Origin: Dyadobacter sp. CECT 9275
Lineage (GTDB): Bacteria; Bacteroidota; Bacteroidia; Cytophagales; Spirosomataceae
DNA: 64,000 nt
Direction: 5' to 3'
Assembly (NCBI RefSeq): GCF_907164905.1
Contig: NZ_CAJRAF010000001.1
Span: 276,001-340,000, forward strand
Below, piece after piece: positions 37,655-45,901 of the stretch. A program made the translations under genes and the position numbers. The first letter of the stretch is position 1; every line of letters begins with the position of its first letter. The notes beneath the pieces were generated by a model. The model worked only from the letters and a program-made list of their open reading frames with translations, was not told the origin of the DNA and searched no databases.

Positions 37655-38749
37655 ATGAATGCTTCTTTAGATATCCTTCCGCTAAGCAGTTGGATTAATA
37701 CCGAAGGAAAACCTTTGGTGATTGCCGGGCCTTGCAGTGCAGAGACCGAGGAACAAATGTTAGAAACCGCAATCCAGATCAAACAGGAAGGATTTGCGCA
37801 TGTAATCCGTGCTGGGGTTTGGAAACCAAGGACACGTCCGGGAAGCTTTGAGGGGATGGGAGAAGCTGCGTTACCATGGTTACAGCAGGTGAAAAAGGAA
37901 ACAGGATTGCCTGTTGCTGTGGAAGTTGCAACGCCTCAACACATTGAACTCGCTTTAAAATACGACGTAGATATTCTATGGGTTGGTGCCCGTACAACAG
38001 TTAATCCGTTTAATGTTCAGGAATTGGCTGATGCTTTAAAAGGAATTGATGTACCCGTACTGGTTAAGAATCCGGTTAATCCCGATCTTCAGCTTTGGAT
38101 AGGTGCGCTTGAGCGTTTGAACCAGGCGGGAGTGAAAAAACTCGGAGCTATTCACCGTGGTTTTTCCAATGCGCAGGAAACCAAATTCCGTAATTCCCCG
38201 ATGTGGAACATTGCGATTGAGCTAAAAACGTTGTTCCCGCAGCTCCCTGTAATCGGAGATCCCAGCCACATGGCCGGAAAGCGTGCATATCTGTTCGAAC
38301 TGGCACAGCGTGCACTTGATTTGAACTACGATGGTCTGATCATTGAATCGCACCGTGATCCGGATAAGGCGTGGTCCGATGCGGCACAGCAGTTAACACC
38401 TGCAGCGTTGAATCAGATGCTTGAGGAACTCCATGTTCGTAAAGAGTCCTACGGCAGCGATTACCAGTCTCAGCTGGAAATCGTTCGTGGAAAAATAGAT
38501 AACCTGGATCGTGAAATGCTGGAAACACTGGCTGCCCGTATGTCCCTCGTTGAAAAGCTGGCTGAATATAAGCGCGACAACAATGTAGCGGCTTATCAGG
38601 TGGATCGTTTCCGTGAGGTACTGGAAACCCGTGCAGCCTGGGGAAAAAGCATGAACCTGTATCCGAATCTGGTGGATGAGTTGTTTAAACTGGTTCACAT
38701 GGAATCGATCCGTAAGCAAACAGAAGTGATGAACCAGGTGAACGCCTGA
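37655..38749 (+). CDS. Bifunctional DAHP synthase / chorismate mutase
   Basis: Encodes 364 residues. Residues 1-260 are a type I-beta DAHP synthase (GPCSAETEEQ; RAGVWKPRTRPGSFEGMG; GAIHRGFS). Residues 270-364 are an AroQ-type chorismate mutase helix bundle (GKIDNLDREMLETLAARMSL). The order (synthase first) is the common Bacteroidota fusion. It commits erythrose-4-phosphate and PEP to aromatic synthesis, and the mutase domain probably gives allosteric feedback by prephenate or phenylalanine-pathway products. Confidence 0.95.
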   Translation: MNASLDILPLSSWINTEGKPLVIAGPCSAETEEQMLETAIQIKQEGFAHVIRAGVWKPRTRPGSFEGMGEAALPWLQQVKKETGLPVAVEVATPQHIELALKYDVDILWVGARTTVNPFNVQELADALKGIDVPVLVKNPVNPDLQLWIGALERLNQAGVKKLGAIHRGFSNAQETKFRNSPMWNIAIELKTLFPQLPVIGDPSHMAGKRAYLFELAQRALDLNYDGLIIESHRDPDKAWSDAAQQLTPAALNQMLEELHVRKESYGSDYQSQLEIVRGKIDNLDREMLETLAARMSLVEKLAEYKRDNNVAAYQVDRFREVLETRAAWGKSMNLYPNLVDELFKLVHMESIRKQTEVMNQVNA

Positions 38750-38769
38750 TCATTTGTTCCTTAGATATT

Positions 38770-38806
38770 AAAATGGCCGTCTTCAGTAAGAAGCGGCTAT
38801 TTTTTT
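38770..38806 (+). terminator. Terminator after DAHP synthase / chorismate mutase
   Basis: AAATGGCCGTCTT and GAAGCGGCTATTT form an imperfect stem with one bulge, followed by TTTTTT. Confidence 0.75.
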
Positions 38807-38866
38807 AGTCCGTATCCGTAAAAAACGTACCTTATATTGTCATACACTTTGTAAACCAGGAACGCG

Positions 38867-40714
38867 ATGATCAGATTAATAATTTGCTTCTTAACCATAT
38901 ATTCGGCGATGGCCCAAACGCCGGGTAATAATTTTGTAAAGGACAATTATACAAAGTTTGAATATCAGATACCGATGCGTGACGGTGTGAAACTGTTTAC
39001 TGCCGTGTACGTCCCCAAAGATGCTGCTCCGGAGCGGAAGTATCCGTTTATCATGCAGCGTACACCCTATTCCTGCCGTCCCTATGGTGCGGGTAACTAT
39101 CCTCAAAGGCTTGGACCCTCGTCGTTTATAATGCAGGACAAATTCATTGTCGTTTATCAGGATGTTCGCGGACGCTGGATGAGTGAAGGTACCTTTACCG
39201 AAATGACGCCTCAAAAGGAAAATAAGGGCCCCAGCGATACGGACGAGAGTACAGACACCTATGATACCATTGACTGGCTGCTTAAAAATGTAGCCAACAA
39301 CAACGGCAAGGTTGGGCAGTGGGGGATCTCTTATCCGGGTTTTTATGCCAGTGCAGGTGCATTGTCGGGTCACCCGGCTTTGGTGGCTTCTTCACCCCAG
39401 GCACCGATTGCGGATCTCTGGCGCGACGACAGCTATCATAACGGGCTGTTTATGTTACCACATAATTTTAACTTTTACCCCTTTTTTACCAACCGGACCG
39501 ACGGCCAACCTACCTCTGTTCCTTCGTCCAAAGCGTTTAATTTCGGTACGGAAGATGGGTATGACTTTTTTTTGAAACTCGGCCCATTGAAAAATACCCA
39601 GAAACCTCAATGGTATGGAGGGAAAGATCCATACTGGAACGGCAACCTGGCGCATCCCAATTATGATGATTTCTGGAAAGACCGTAATATCTTGCCGCAT
39701 CTGAAAGGCATCAGGCACGCTGTGATGACCGTTGGCGGATGGTATGACGCAGAGGATCTTCATGGTATTTATAAGACATATGAGGCCATAGAGAAACAAA
39801 ATCCGGGTATATTCAACATCCTTGTGGCAGGGCCCTGGACCCACGGAGGCTGGAATGGCGGAGGGGAGTCTCTTGGAAATATTAATTTCGGAGCAAAAAC
39901 GGGGGCATATTATCAGGAAAATACTGAGCTTAGGTTTTTCAGGTACTTTCTGAAGGGAGAGGGAGATGCTAATTTTCCAGAAGCTCAGATGTTTGAAACG
40001 GGTACCAATCAATGGAAGAGCTACGATACCTGGCCGCCGGCATCTGCTGTGAAAAAGAATTTATTTCTTGTTCCGGGCGGGGACCTTATGGTTGATAAAG
40101 AACCTAATACTACTTCTTCCGACAGTTATGTATCCGATCCTAAGAAGCCTGTGCCCTTCACTCAAACTATTTCTATTGGCATGAATGCGGATTATATGGT
40201 GGAAGATCAGCGATTTGCCGCCCGCCGCCCCGACGTGCTTACTTACGAAGGAGAGGTACTGGACACGAATGTGACAATTGCAGGAAATATAAAGGTGAGC
40301 CTGAAGGTTTCCACCACAGGAACCGATGCAGATTTCATGGTTAAATTGATTGATATATATCCTAATGATGCGAAAAATGATACGGGTACGGCAAAGGGAA
40401 CCAAAATGAGCAATTTTTACCAGTTGGTCCGCCATGATGGAATACGGGGTAAATTCCGGAAAGACAGAAGCAAACCGGTTCCTTTCGTATCTGGCAAGGT
40501 GGAAGAGGTGGCTTTTGAGTTGATGGATGTACTGCATACTTTTCAGAAAGGGCATAAAATAGCAGTGCAGGTGCAAAGCACCATGTTCCCGCTTTTTGAT
40601 ATCAACCCTCAGAAATTTGTTCCTAATATCAATGAAGCCAGTGAAAAAGATTTTCAGAAAGCTACCATCAGGGTTCATGGTGGAAGTAAGCTTTCTGTGA
40701 ATGTACTGGAGTAG
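38867..40714 (+). CDS. Exported CocE/NonD family alpha/beta hydrolase (X-Pro dipeptidase-like)
   Basis: Encodes 615 residues with a signal peptide (1-16, ending SAMAQ). The alpha/beta hydrolase core has the nucleophile in GQWGISYPGFYASA, the acid in VGGWYDAEDLHG and the His in AGPWTHGGWNGGG. The C-terminal jelly-roll domain is seen in DVLTYEGEVLDTNVTIAG. Members hydrolyse acyl or peptidic esters, such as cocaine or X-Pro peptides; the substrate here is unknown. Confidence 0.92.
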   Translation: MIRLIICFLTIYSAMAQTPGNNFVKDNYTKFEYQIPMRDGVKLFTAVYVPKDAAPERKYPFIMQRTPYSCRPYGAGNYPQRLGPSSFIMQDKFIVVYQDVRGRWMSEGTFTEMTPQKENKGPSDTDESTDTYDTIDWLLKNVANNNGKVGQWGISYPGFYASAGALSGHPALVASSPQAPIADLWRDDSYHNGLFMLPHNFNFYPFFTNRTDGQPTSVPSSKAFNFGTEDGYDFFLKLGPLKNTQKPQWYGGKDPYWNGNLAHPNYDDFWKDRNILPHLKGIRHAVMTVGGWYDAEDLHGIYKTYEAIEKQNPGIFNILVAGPWTHGGWNGGGESLGNINFGAKTGAYYQENTELRFFRYFLKGEGDANFPEAQMFETGTNQWKSYDTWPPASAVKKNLFLVPGGDLMVDKEPNTTSSDSYVSDPKKPVPFTQTISIGMNADYMVEDQRFAARRPDVLTYEGEVLDTNVTIAGNIKVSLKVSTTGTDADFMVKLIDIYPNDAKNDTGTAKGTKMSNFYQLVRHDGIRGKFRKDRSKPVPFVSGKVEEVAFELMDVLHTFQKGHKIAVQVQSTMFPLFDINPQKFVPNINEASEKDFQKATIRVHGGSKLSVNVLE

Positions 40715-40774
40715 TTTCTTTACCAGGGCGTACAGGTCAGCCGAATGGCAATGCTACGTAGTGAAAGAGGACGA

Positions 40775-41416
40775 TCAGATTTTCTTTTCTTTGAGTACCT
40801 GCCTGATTTCTTTCGCCCATATCTCGTACGCTTTTTCGTTCAGGTGGGTTTTGTCCTTTGCAAATTCTGATTTTAAACCTGTGGTATCTGAGATATATCG
40901 GTTAAGATCAATGTAGCGGATATGGTTAAGCTTACAGTATTGAATCAAAAAGTCATTCAGTGATTTTATTTCGGACATACTCACCGGATCATTCTGCTCA
41001 TAAACGGTGAGCGTTACCACCGGCGTAATTTTGTTTTTTACCAGCGTGTCCAGAATAGCCTGATAATTGGCCCGGATTTTTTCCTGTGCTACCCCGTAAG
41101 TGATGTCGTTGATTCCCCCCATTACAAAACATATCTCAGGATGGCGCTCAATAACATGTGATTTCAGAAGCTGGCGAAAATGGTAAGTGCACTGTCCCGG
41201 AAGGCCGCTGTTCAGTACGTCAGTTCGTTCGAGCAGTTCCACCCATTTGCCTTGGGCGGTAATGGAGTTTCCGTACATCAAAATCCGGTAGTCGCCTTTA
41301 ATGGTCACATACCTTTGCAGGAGCTTATCCCGGTAAACAAAGGCCGTGGTCAGAAAGCCGCTCAGGAATATCAGATTCGCAAAGAGCGAGAGGTATAGCA
41401 GTTTTTTTATTTTCAT
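40775..41416 (-). CDS. Membrane-anchored SGNH/GDSL hydrolase
   Basis: Encodes 213 residues. A membrane segment (about 7-25) is followed by SGNH blocks: MYGNSITAQG (Ser), SGLPGQCTYHFRQLL (Gly block), GGINDITYGV (Asn) and DKTHLNEKAYEIW (Asp-His). It is a lipase/esterase-like enzyme facing the periplasm. It is convergent with the CocE gene and divergent from the S46 peptidase. Confidence 0.9.
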   Translation of the reverse strand: MKIKKLLYLSLFANLIFLSGFLTTAFVYRDKLLQRYVTIKGDYRILMYGNSITAQGKWVELLERTDVLNSGLPGQCTYHFRQLLKSHVIERHPEICFVMGGINDITYGVAQEKIRANYQAILDTLVKNKITPVVTLTVYEQNDPVSMSEIKSLNDFLIQYCKLNHIRYIDLNRYISDTTGLKSEFAKDKTHLNEKAYEIWAKEIRQVLKEKKI

Positions 41417-41534
41417 GGGATGAGTTCGTCTTTTTTGCTAAAATAATAATTATAGGTTTTTACGGTTATTCTGCATAACAAAGTACCAAATGGGACAAAA
41501 TTTGCTGTCCTGATAAATTATTACCTAATCTTGT

Positions 41535-41542
41535 TAGATTTG
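41535..41542 (+). promoter_or_regulatory. Candidate -7 promoter element for the S46 peptidase
   Basis: TAGATTTG matches TAnnTTTG and lies 35 bases before the ATG at 41577. Confidence 0.45.
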
Positions 41543-41576
41543 TTTAAAAATGTAACCTTACATCTAGCAGATATTT

Positions 41577-43676
41577 ATGCATTTATACAAAGAAAAACTT
41601 GCCGGATGGAGTCTGGTTAGTATGCTGACGATAGGCAGCATGGCCGTTCAGGCACAGGATATCAAATTGGATTCTGTTAAAGCGGGGGAATTTGATATGG
41701 GTAAAATGTGGACTTTTGACACCCCTCCGGTTGAATACTTCCAAAAGACTTACAATTTTACGCCGGATGAAAAGTGGTTTGAGAAAGCCAGGTTATCCGC
41801 TCTCCGGTTTGCTACGTATTGTTCGGCCTCTTTTGTGTCTGCGGATGGGCTGGTCATGACCAACCACCATTGCGCGAGAGAGTCGGGGGTGGAAGTTCAG
41901 AAAAAAGGAGAAGACATCATGGCGAACGGCTTTTATGCCGAAAAGTTGTCGGATGAGCGGAAAGTACCCGGTCTGTTCGTAGATCAGCTTGTAAAGATCG
42001 AGGATATCACAGAAAGGATACAAAAGATAGAAGAGCAGGGTGAATCCAATGCAGAGCGCATAAAATTGCGGGAGCAGGCTTTTGAAAACATCAAAAAGGA
42101 ATACGGAGAGAAGGAAGGCTGGAAAGGCCTTGAAATACAGACGGTAAGTTTTTATAGCGGAGGAAGATATTCACTGTATGGTTTCAAAAGGTACAATGAT
42201 GTGAGGCTTGTGTTTATGCCAGAACTTCAGATGGGTTTCTTTGGAGGTGATGCCGATAATTTTACGTACCCGCGCTATAACCTGGATTGCTCATTTTTCA
42301 GGGTTTATGACGACGCCGGTAAACCGCTCAGAACCTCAAATTATTACAAATTCAACCCTGATGGCGTAAAAGACGGTGAGGCTGTATTTGTGGTGGGAAA
42401 TCCTGGAAGTACGGGCAGGTTACGTACCGTGGACGAACTGGAGCTGGATCGTGACAAAGTTATTCCGTTTACACTGCAATTGCTGCGCAATCGGTCGCTG
42501 GCCCTGCAGGAATACAACAAAACAATAAAAAGTGACAGTATCGCAAATGAAGTATTTAGTTTTGAGAATGGCTACAAGGCCTATAAAGGCAGGCTTGACG
42601 GGATGAACAATCCGGTTTTGATGGCCCGTAAAAAGGATTTTGAACGCAGCTTCAAAAAGGCTGTCAGGGATAATCCTAAGCTGACCGCTAACTATGGATT
42701 GTGGGACGCCATTGCTGAAAACGTGGGTAAGCTCAGAGCGGTGCGTGACGATATCAGCATTATGCAGCCTAATCCGCTTATAAGAGGTGAGTTGCTTACT
42801 TTTGCACAGCAATTGGCCGACTTCGCATCTCTTGCCAGAACCGATCCCGAAAGAGCTAATACGCTGAAAGGTACGCTAAAAGCATTTAAGCCAAAATCAA
42901 TGGAACTGGAAGAGGGATACCTGGCAGCACATCTTTCAGAAGCACTGGTCACACTGGGCTCAGGAGATGCTTATGTAAAAACGGCGTTGGCGGGAAAACC
43001 ACCGAAAGAAGCTGCGTCTCTTTTGCTGAGAAACTCTAAAATTACGGACGAGGCTTTTGTGACCTCCCTGATGGATGGAGGTGAAAATGCAATCACAGCT
43101 TCAACAGATCCGTTGATCGCGCTTGCCAGGATATCCCAGCCGCGTTTCCTGCTGGCCTCAGCAGTAGCCAGAGACGTGAATGCCAAGCTGACTGTAGACC
43201 GGGGTAAGCTGGGAAGGCTGTTGTACGATGTATATGGTACTAACATTCCGCCGGATGCGACTTTCTCCTTACGTATCAGTGACGGTTTGGTGAAATCCTA
43301 CAATTACAACGGAACCACAGCGCCGGTTAAAACTACCTATGCCGGTATGTACGATCGTTTTTATTCATACAATAAGGAATTTCCATGGTCCTTACCTCAG
43401 CGCTGGCAGAACCCTTCGCCGGAACTCATGAAAGCGCCGATCAATTTCATTTCAACCAATGATATTATCGGGGGAAATTCAGGGTCGCCGATGATCAATA
43501 AAAATCTGGAGGCCGTGGGGCTGATATTTGATGGAAACATGGAAAGCCTTCCTGGTTATTTCATTTTTGCTCCGGACGCCGGAAACCGCACGGTTTCCGT
43601 TCATGCAGGAGGAATGCTGGCTTCCATGAAGTATATCTACAAAGCCAAAAGGCTGGTGGAGGAACTGAGTAAGTAA
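41577..43676 (+). CDS. S46 family dipeptidyl-peptidase (DPP7-like)
   Basis: Encodes 699 residues with a signal peptide (1-24, ending AVQAQ). The chymotrypsin-like triad is seen as His in VMTNHHCARESG, Asp in GGDADNFTYPRYNLD and Ser in GGNSGSPMINK. The FDGN shortly after the serine corresponds to the position where, as I recall it, DPP7 has Gly (hydrophobic P1) and DPP11 has Arg (acidic P1), so a DPP7-like specificity is suggested. It releases dipeptides from peptides in the periplasm. A terminator follows. Confidence 0.93.
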   Translation: MHLYKEKLAGWSLVSMLTIGSMAVQAQDIKLDSVKAGEFDMGKMWTFDTPPVEYFQKTYNFTPDEKWFEKARLSALRFATYCSASFVSADGLVMTNHHCARESGVEVQKKGEDIMANGFYAEKLSDERKVPGLFVDQLVKIEDITERIQKIEEQGESNAERIKLREQAFENIKKEYGEKEGWKGLEIQTVSFYSGGRYSLYGFKRYNDVRLVFMPELQMGFFGGDADNFTYPRYNLDCSFFRVYDDAGKPLRTSNYYKFNPDGVKDGEAVFVVGNPGSTGRLRTVDELELDRDKVIPFTLQLLRNRSLALQEYNKTIKSDSIANEVFSFENGYKAYKGRLDGMNNPVLMARKKDFERSFKKAVRDNPKLTANYGLWDAIAENVGKLRAVRDDISIMQPNPLIRGELLTFAQQLADFASLARTDPERANTLKGTLKAFKPKSMELEEGYLAAHLSEALVTLGSGDAYVKTALAGKPPKEAASLLLRNSKITDEAFVTSLMDGGENAITASTDPLIALARISQPRFLLASAVARDVNAKLTVDRGKLGRLLYDVYGTNIPPDATFSLRISDGLVKSYNYNGTTAPVKTTYAGMYDRFYSYNKEFPWSLPQRWQNPSPELMKAPINFISTNDIIGGNSGSPMINKNLEAVGLIFDGNMESLPGYFIFAPDAGNRTVSVHAGGMLASMKYIYKAKRLVEELSK

Positions 43677-43681
43677 GACTA

Positions 43682-43745
43682 AAAATTCCGCTATCGTTTA
43701 TGCTGCTTTTCAAAAAGACAGGATACGTTAGCGGAATTTTTGTTT
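43682..43745. terminator. Terminator after the S46 peptidase gene
   Basis: AAAATTCCGCTA pairs with TAGCGGAATTTT around a long loop, with T runs at the end. It also separates the convergent LytTR gene. Confidence 0.75.
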
Positions 43746-43749
43746 TTTC

Positions 43750-44484
43750 TCACATCCACTTACTGAGAAACTGGTTGAAGTTTTCCTTATACTGATCGCT
43801 CACCGGAATGGCATTGGGCCCGATCTGGATACTGTTTTTTGTCACAGCTCCGATCTGGTCAAGGTTTACAATGAAAGAACGATGTACGCGCATGAACCGG
43901 GCAGAGGGCAGCTTTTCTTCAAGTGCCTTAAGGCTGGTGAGTGACAGTATCGGTTTAGGGTCCGATTTGAGGTGTATCTTCACATAATCCTTAAGTCCCT
44001 CAATATACAGAATATCGTCATATGCGATCCGGACCATCTGGTATTCGACTTTCAGGAACAGGTATTCATCTTTCTGGTCGGGTACCGCTGCCGTAGAGGC
44101 TTTGATAAGCAGTTCTTTATAAGCTTTCCCTTTGGAGGCAGCACGCAGAAACTCTTCATAATTAAAAGGTTTCAGCAGATAGTCAATGGCATCGACCCGG
44201 TAACCGTCCAGCGCAAACTGGTTGAAGGCGGTAGTGAAAATGACACGAGGGCCTTGTCCACCAGTTTTTTCAATCACTCTTGCCAGCTCAATACCTGTGA
44301 GATCCGGCATTTGGATATCAAGAAATATCAGGTCAATTTCAGCCTGATGAATGGTTTCAAGAGCCGCCACAGCACTTGAAAATTTCCCGGTTAATTCCAG
44401 AAAGGGTGTTTTTTCAATGAAGGAGCACACCAGGCCCAAAGCCAGGGGCTCGTCATCAACGGCAATACATTTTAATGGACTCAT
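43750..44484 (-). CDS. LytTR-family response regulator, second system
   Basis: Encodes 244 residues. The receiver has AVDDEPLAL, the phospho-acceptor in DLIFLDIQMPDLTG and the lysine in AIDYLLKPF; the LytTR domain has ILYIEGLKDYVKIHL and ARFMRVHRSFIVNLD. Its ATG overlaps the kinase stop codon by four bases (44481-44484), so the pair is translationally coupled. The order kinase then regulator on the minus strand is the usual one. Confidence 0.95.
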   Translation of the reverse strand: MSPLKCIAVDDEPLALGLVCSFIEKTPFLELTGKFSSAVAALETIHQAEIDLIFLDIQMPDLTGIELARVIEKTGGQGPRVIFTTAFNQFALDGYRVDAIDYLLKPFNYEEFLRAASKGKAYKELLIKASTAAVPDQKDEYLFLKVEYQMVRIAYDDILYIEGLKDYVKIHLKSDPKPILSLTSLKALEEKLPSARFMRVHRSFIVNLDQIGAVTKNSIQIGPNAIPVSDQYKENFNQFLSKWM

Positions 44485-45554
44485 GCAGTTTCAAGTTCAA
44501 GGTGCACTTCGAACTCTTTTTCTTCCTTATTCTCGTTTACTTCAAGCTGGTATTTGCCCGGATAGAGCAGATCTAGTCTGCGCTGCGTGTTCACCAGCCC
44601 TATTCCATTGCTTTCATCCAGGACGGTTCGTTTTTCGCCAAACAGTGTATTTTTTACATCCACCAAAATTTTATGCCGGTCCTGTGAAATTCGGATTTCG
44701 ATGTAGCTCGGCTCAACTGCGCTCACACCATGTTTAAACGCATTTTCTATAAAAGGCAAAAAAAGCATTGGCGCAATGGCAACATCATGCAGGGGTACCG
44801 GAGGTTCCAGAACTACCCTGACTTTATCAGTCAGCCTCAGTTGCATCAGTTGTATATAATCCTGGGCAAAGGCAATTTCCCGACTGAGTAATACCGTTTC
44901 ATGCTGGGTTTCATAAAGCACGTAACGCATCAGGCGGGATAGTTTATGCAATGCCTGTTGTGCAGCTTCAACGTCTATAACCGTGAGCGCATAGATGTTA
45001 TTAAGCGTATTGAAGAAAAAATGCGGATTGATCTGCGCTTTGAGAAAACTGAGTTCCGAATTGATTTTTTGCTGCTCCAGATCCTGTCTGAATTCACGGT
45101 CGCGCTGTGCGTTTCTCACCGCCGCCACACTTGTGCTGACACCTATGACAATCAGTGCAATTAACAAAGCAAAATAGTCCAATCTTTCCTTTGGTCTGGT
45201 TGAACCCGCCGCAGCCCTGGCTGTTCGGAAGGCCTTGTCCATAAATTCGCCGTGGTTGATGGATACTTTTAACTGCTCTATGATGATGGCCAGCATCACG
45301 ACAGAAAATACGTTCAGCAGAATGAAGTACAGAAATTTGTTATGGGAAAGAAATTTGGGAAACCAATAATAATAATTCAAGTAAAAAATGGTGATGAGCA
45401 GCATGAACAGTACTCCCTGCTTAATCCAGAAGGTATGCGGCAGCTGAATTTGCCAGCTTACCGGTTGCCACATCAGAAATAGGGCAAGAAAGCTCCATCC
45501 CAGAAAATGAAGGAACAGGGGAGGATATTTGCGCGATGTGCCGGAAGTATTCAT
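44481..45554 (-). CDS. LytS-type sensor histidine kinase, second system
   Basis: Encodes 357 residues from the ATG at 45554 (an earlier ATG at 45620 is less likely). Four membrane segments occupy about residues 10-160. The kinase module has the phospho-acceptor in AQINPHFFFNTLNNIYAL and ENAFKHGVS and NGIGLVNTQRRLDLL of the ATP site. No pentapeptide repeats are present, in contrast to the first system. It is divergent from the beta-barrel gene at 45902. Confidence 0.93.
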   Translation of the reverse strand: MNTSGTSRKYPPLFLHFLGWSFLALFLMWQPVSWQIQLPHTFWIKQGVLFMLLITIFYLNYYYWFPKFLSHNKFLYFILLNVFSVVMLAIIIEQLKVSINHGEFMDKAFRTARAAAGSTRPKERLDYFALLIALIVIGVSTSVAAVRNAQRDREFRQDLEQQKINSELSFLKAQINPHFFFNTLNNIYALTVIDVEAAQQALHKLSRLMRYVLYETQHETVLLSREIAFAQDYIQLMQLRLTDKVRVVLEPPVPLHDVAIAPMLFLPFIENAFKHGVSAVEPSYIEIRISQDRHKILVDVKNTLFGEKRTVLDESNGIGLVNTQRRLDLLYPGKYQLEVNENKEEKEFEVHLELETA

Positions 45555-45901
45555 AATACTTAATTTATTGCTGGGTTTAAACCTTACAATTCGGATACAA
45601 TCATAAGGGGAAAAAATCAAACTCGCTATTTCAATCGATCAAAGTATTGCAAATACCGACTGATTGGCATTTCCTGTCTATCGAAATCTTGGTGAACGGG
45701 CCTGCATAAACACTGAGGTATAAGCTATGTCAGCTGACATTCCGCCTGTTCCGGGAAGAAAGAGATCCGGAGGGTCATCCAACTCGTCGTGGAAAACACC
45801 GGTTTAATCGGTAGATATCCCCTGTCGGTCTATTGCCTGGAAATATCAGAAAAATAGCTCCTTAATTTGAAATTGTGTTTACTATCAATAGTTTTTTATC
45901 C
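45555..45901. other. Divergent spacer between sensor kinase and TonB-dependent-receptor-like gene
   Basis: These 347 bases hold the 5' leaders of two divergent genes and no gene of their own. I found no clear -7/-33 pair and no convincing paired LytTR sites. CCTGTC occurs twice (near 45675 and 45825), which is weak evidence for anything. Confidence 0.4.

Noticed and set aside
45555..45901. Paired LytTR binding sites in the divergent spacer
   Set aside because: Only a short CCTGTC word repeats; no pair fits the spacing expected for LytTR sites.
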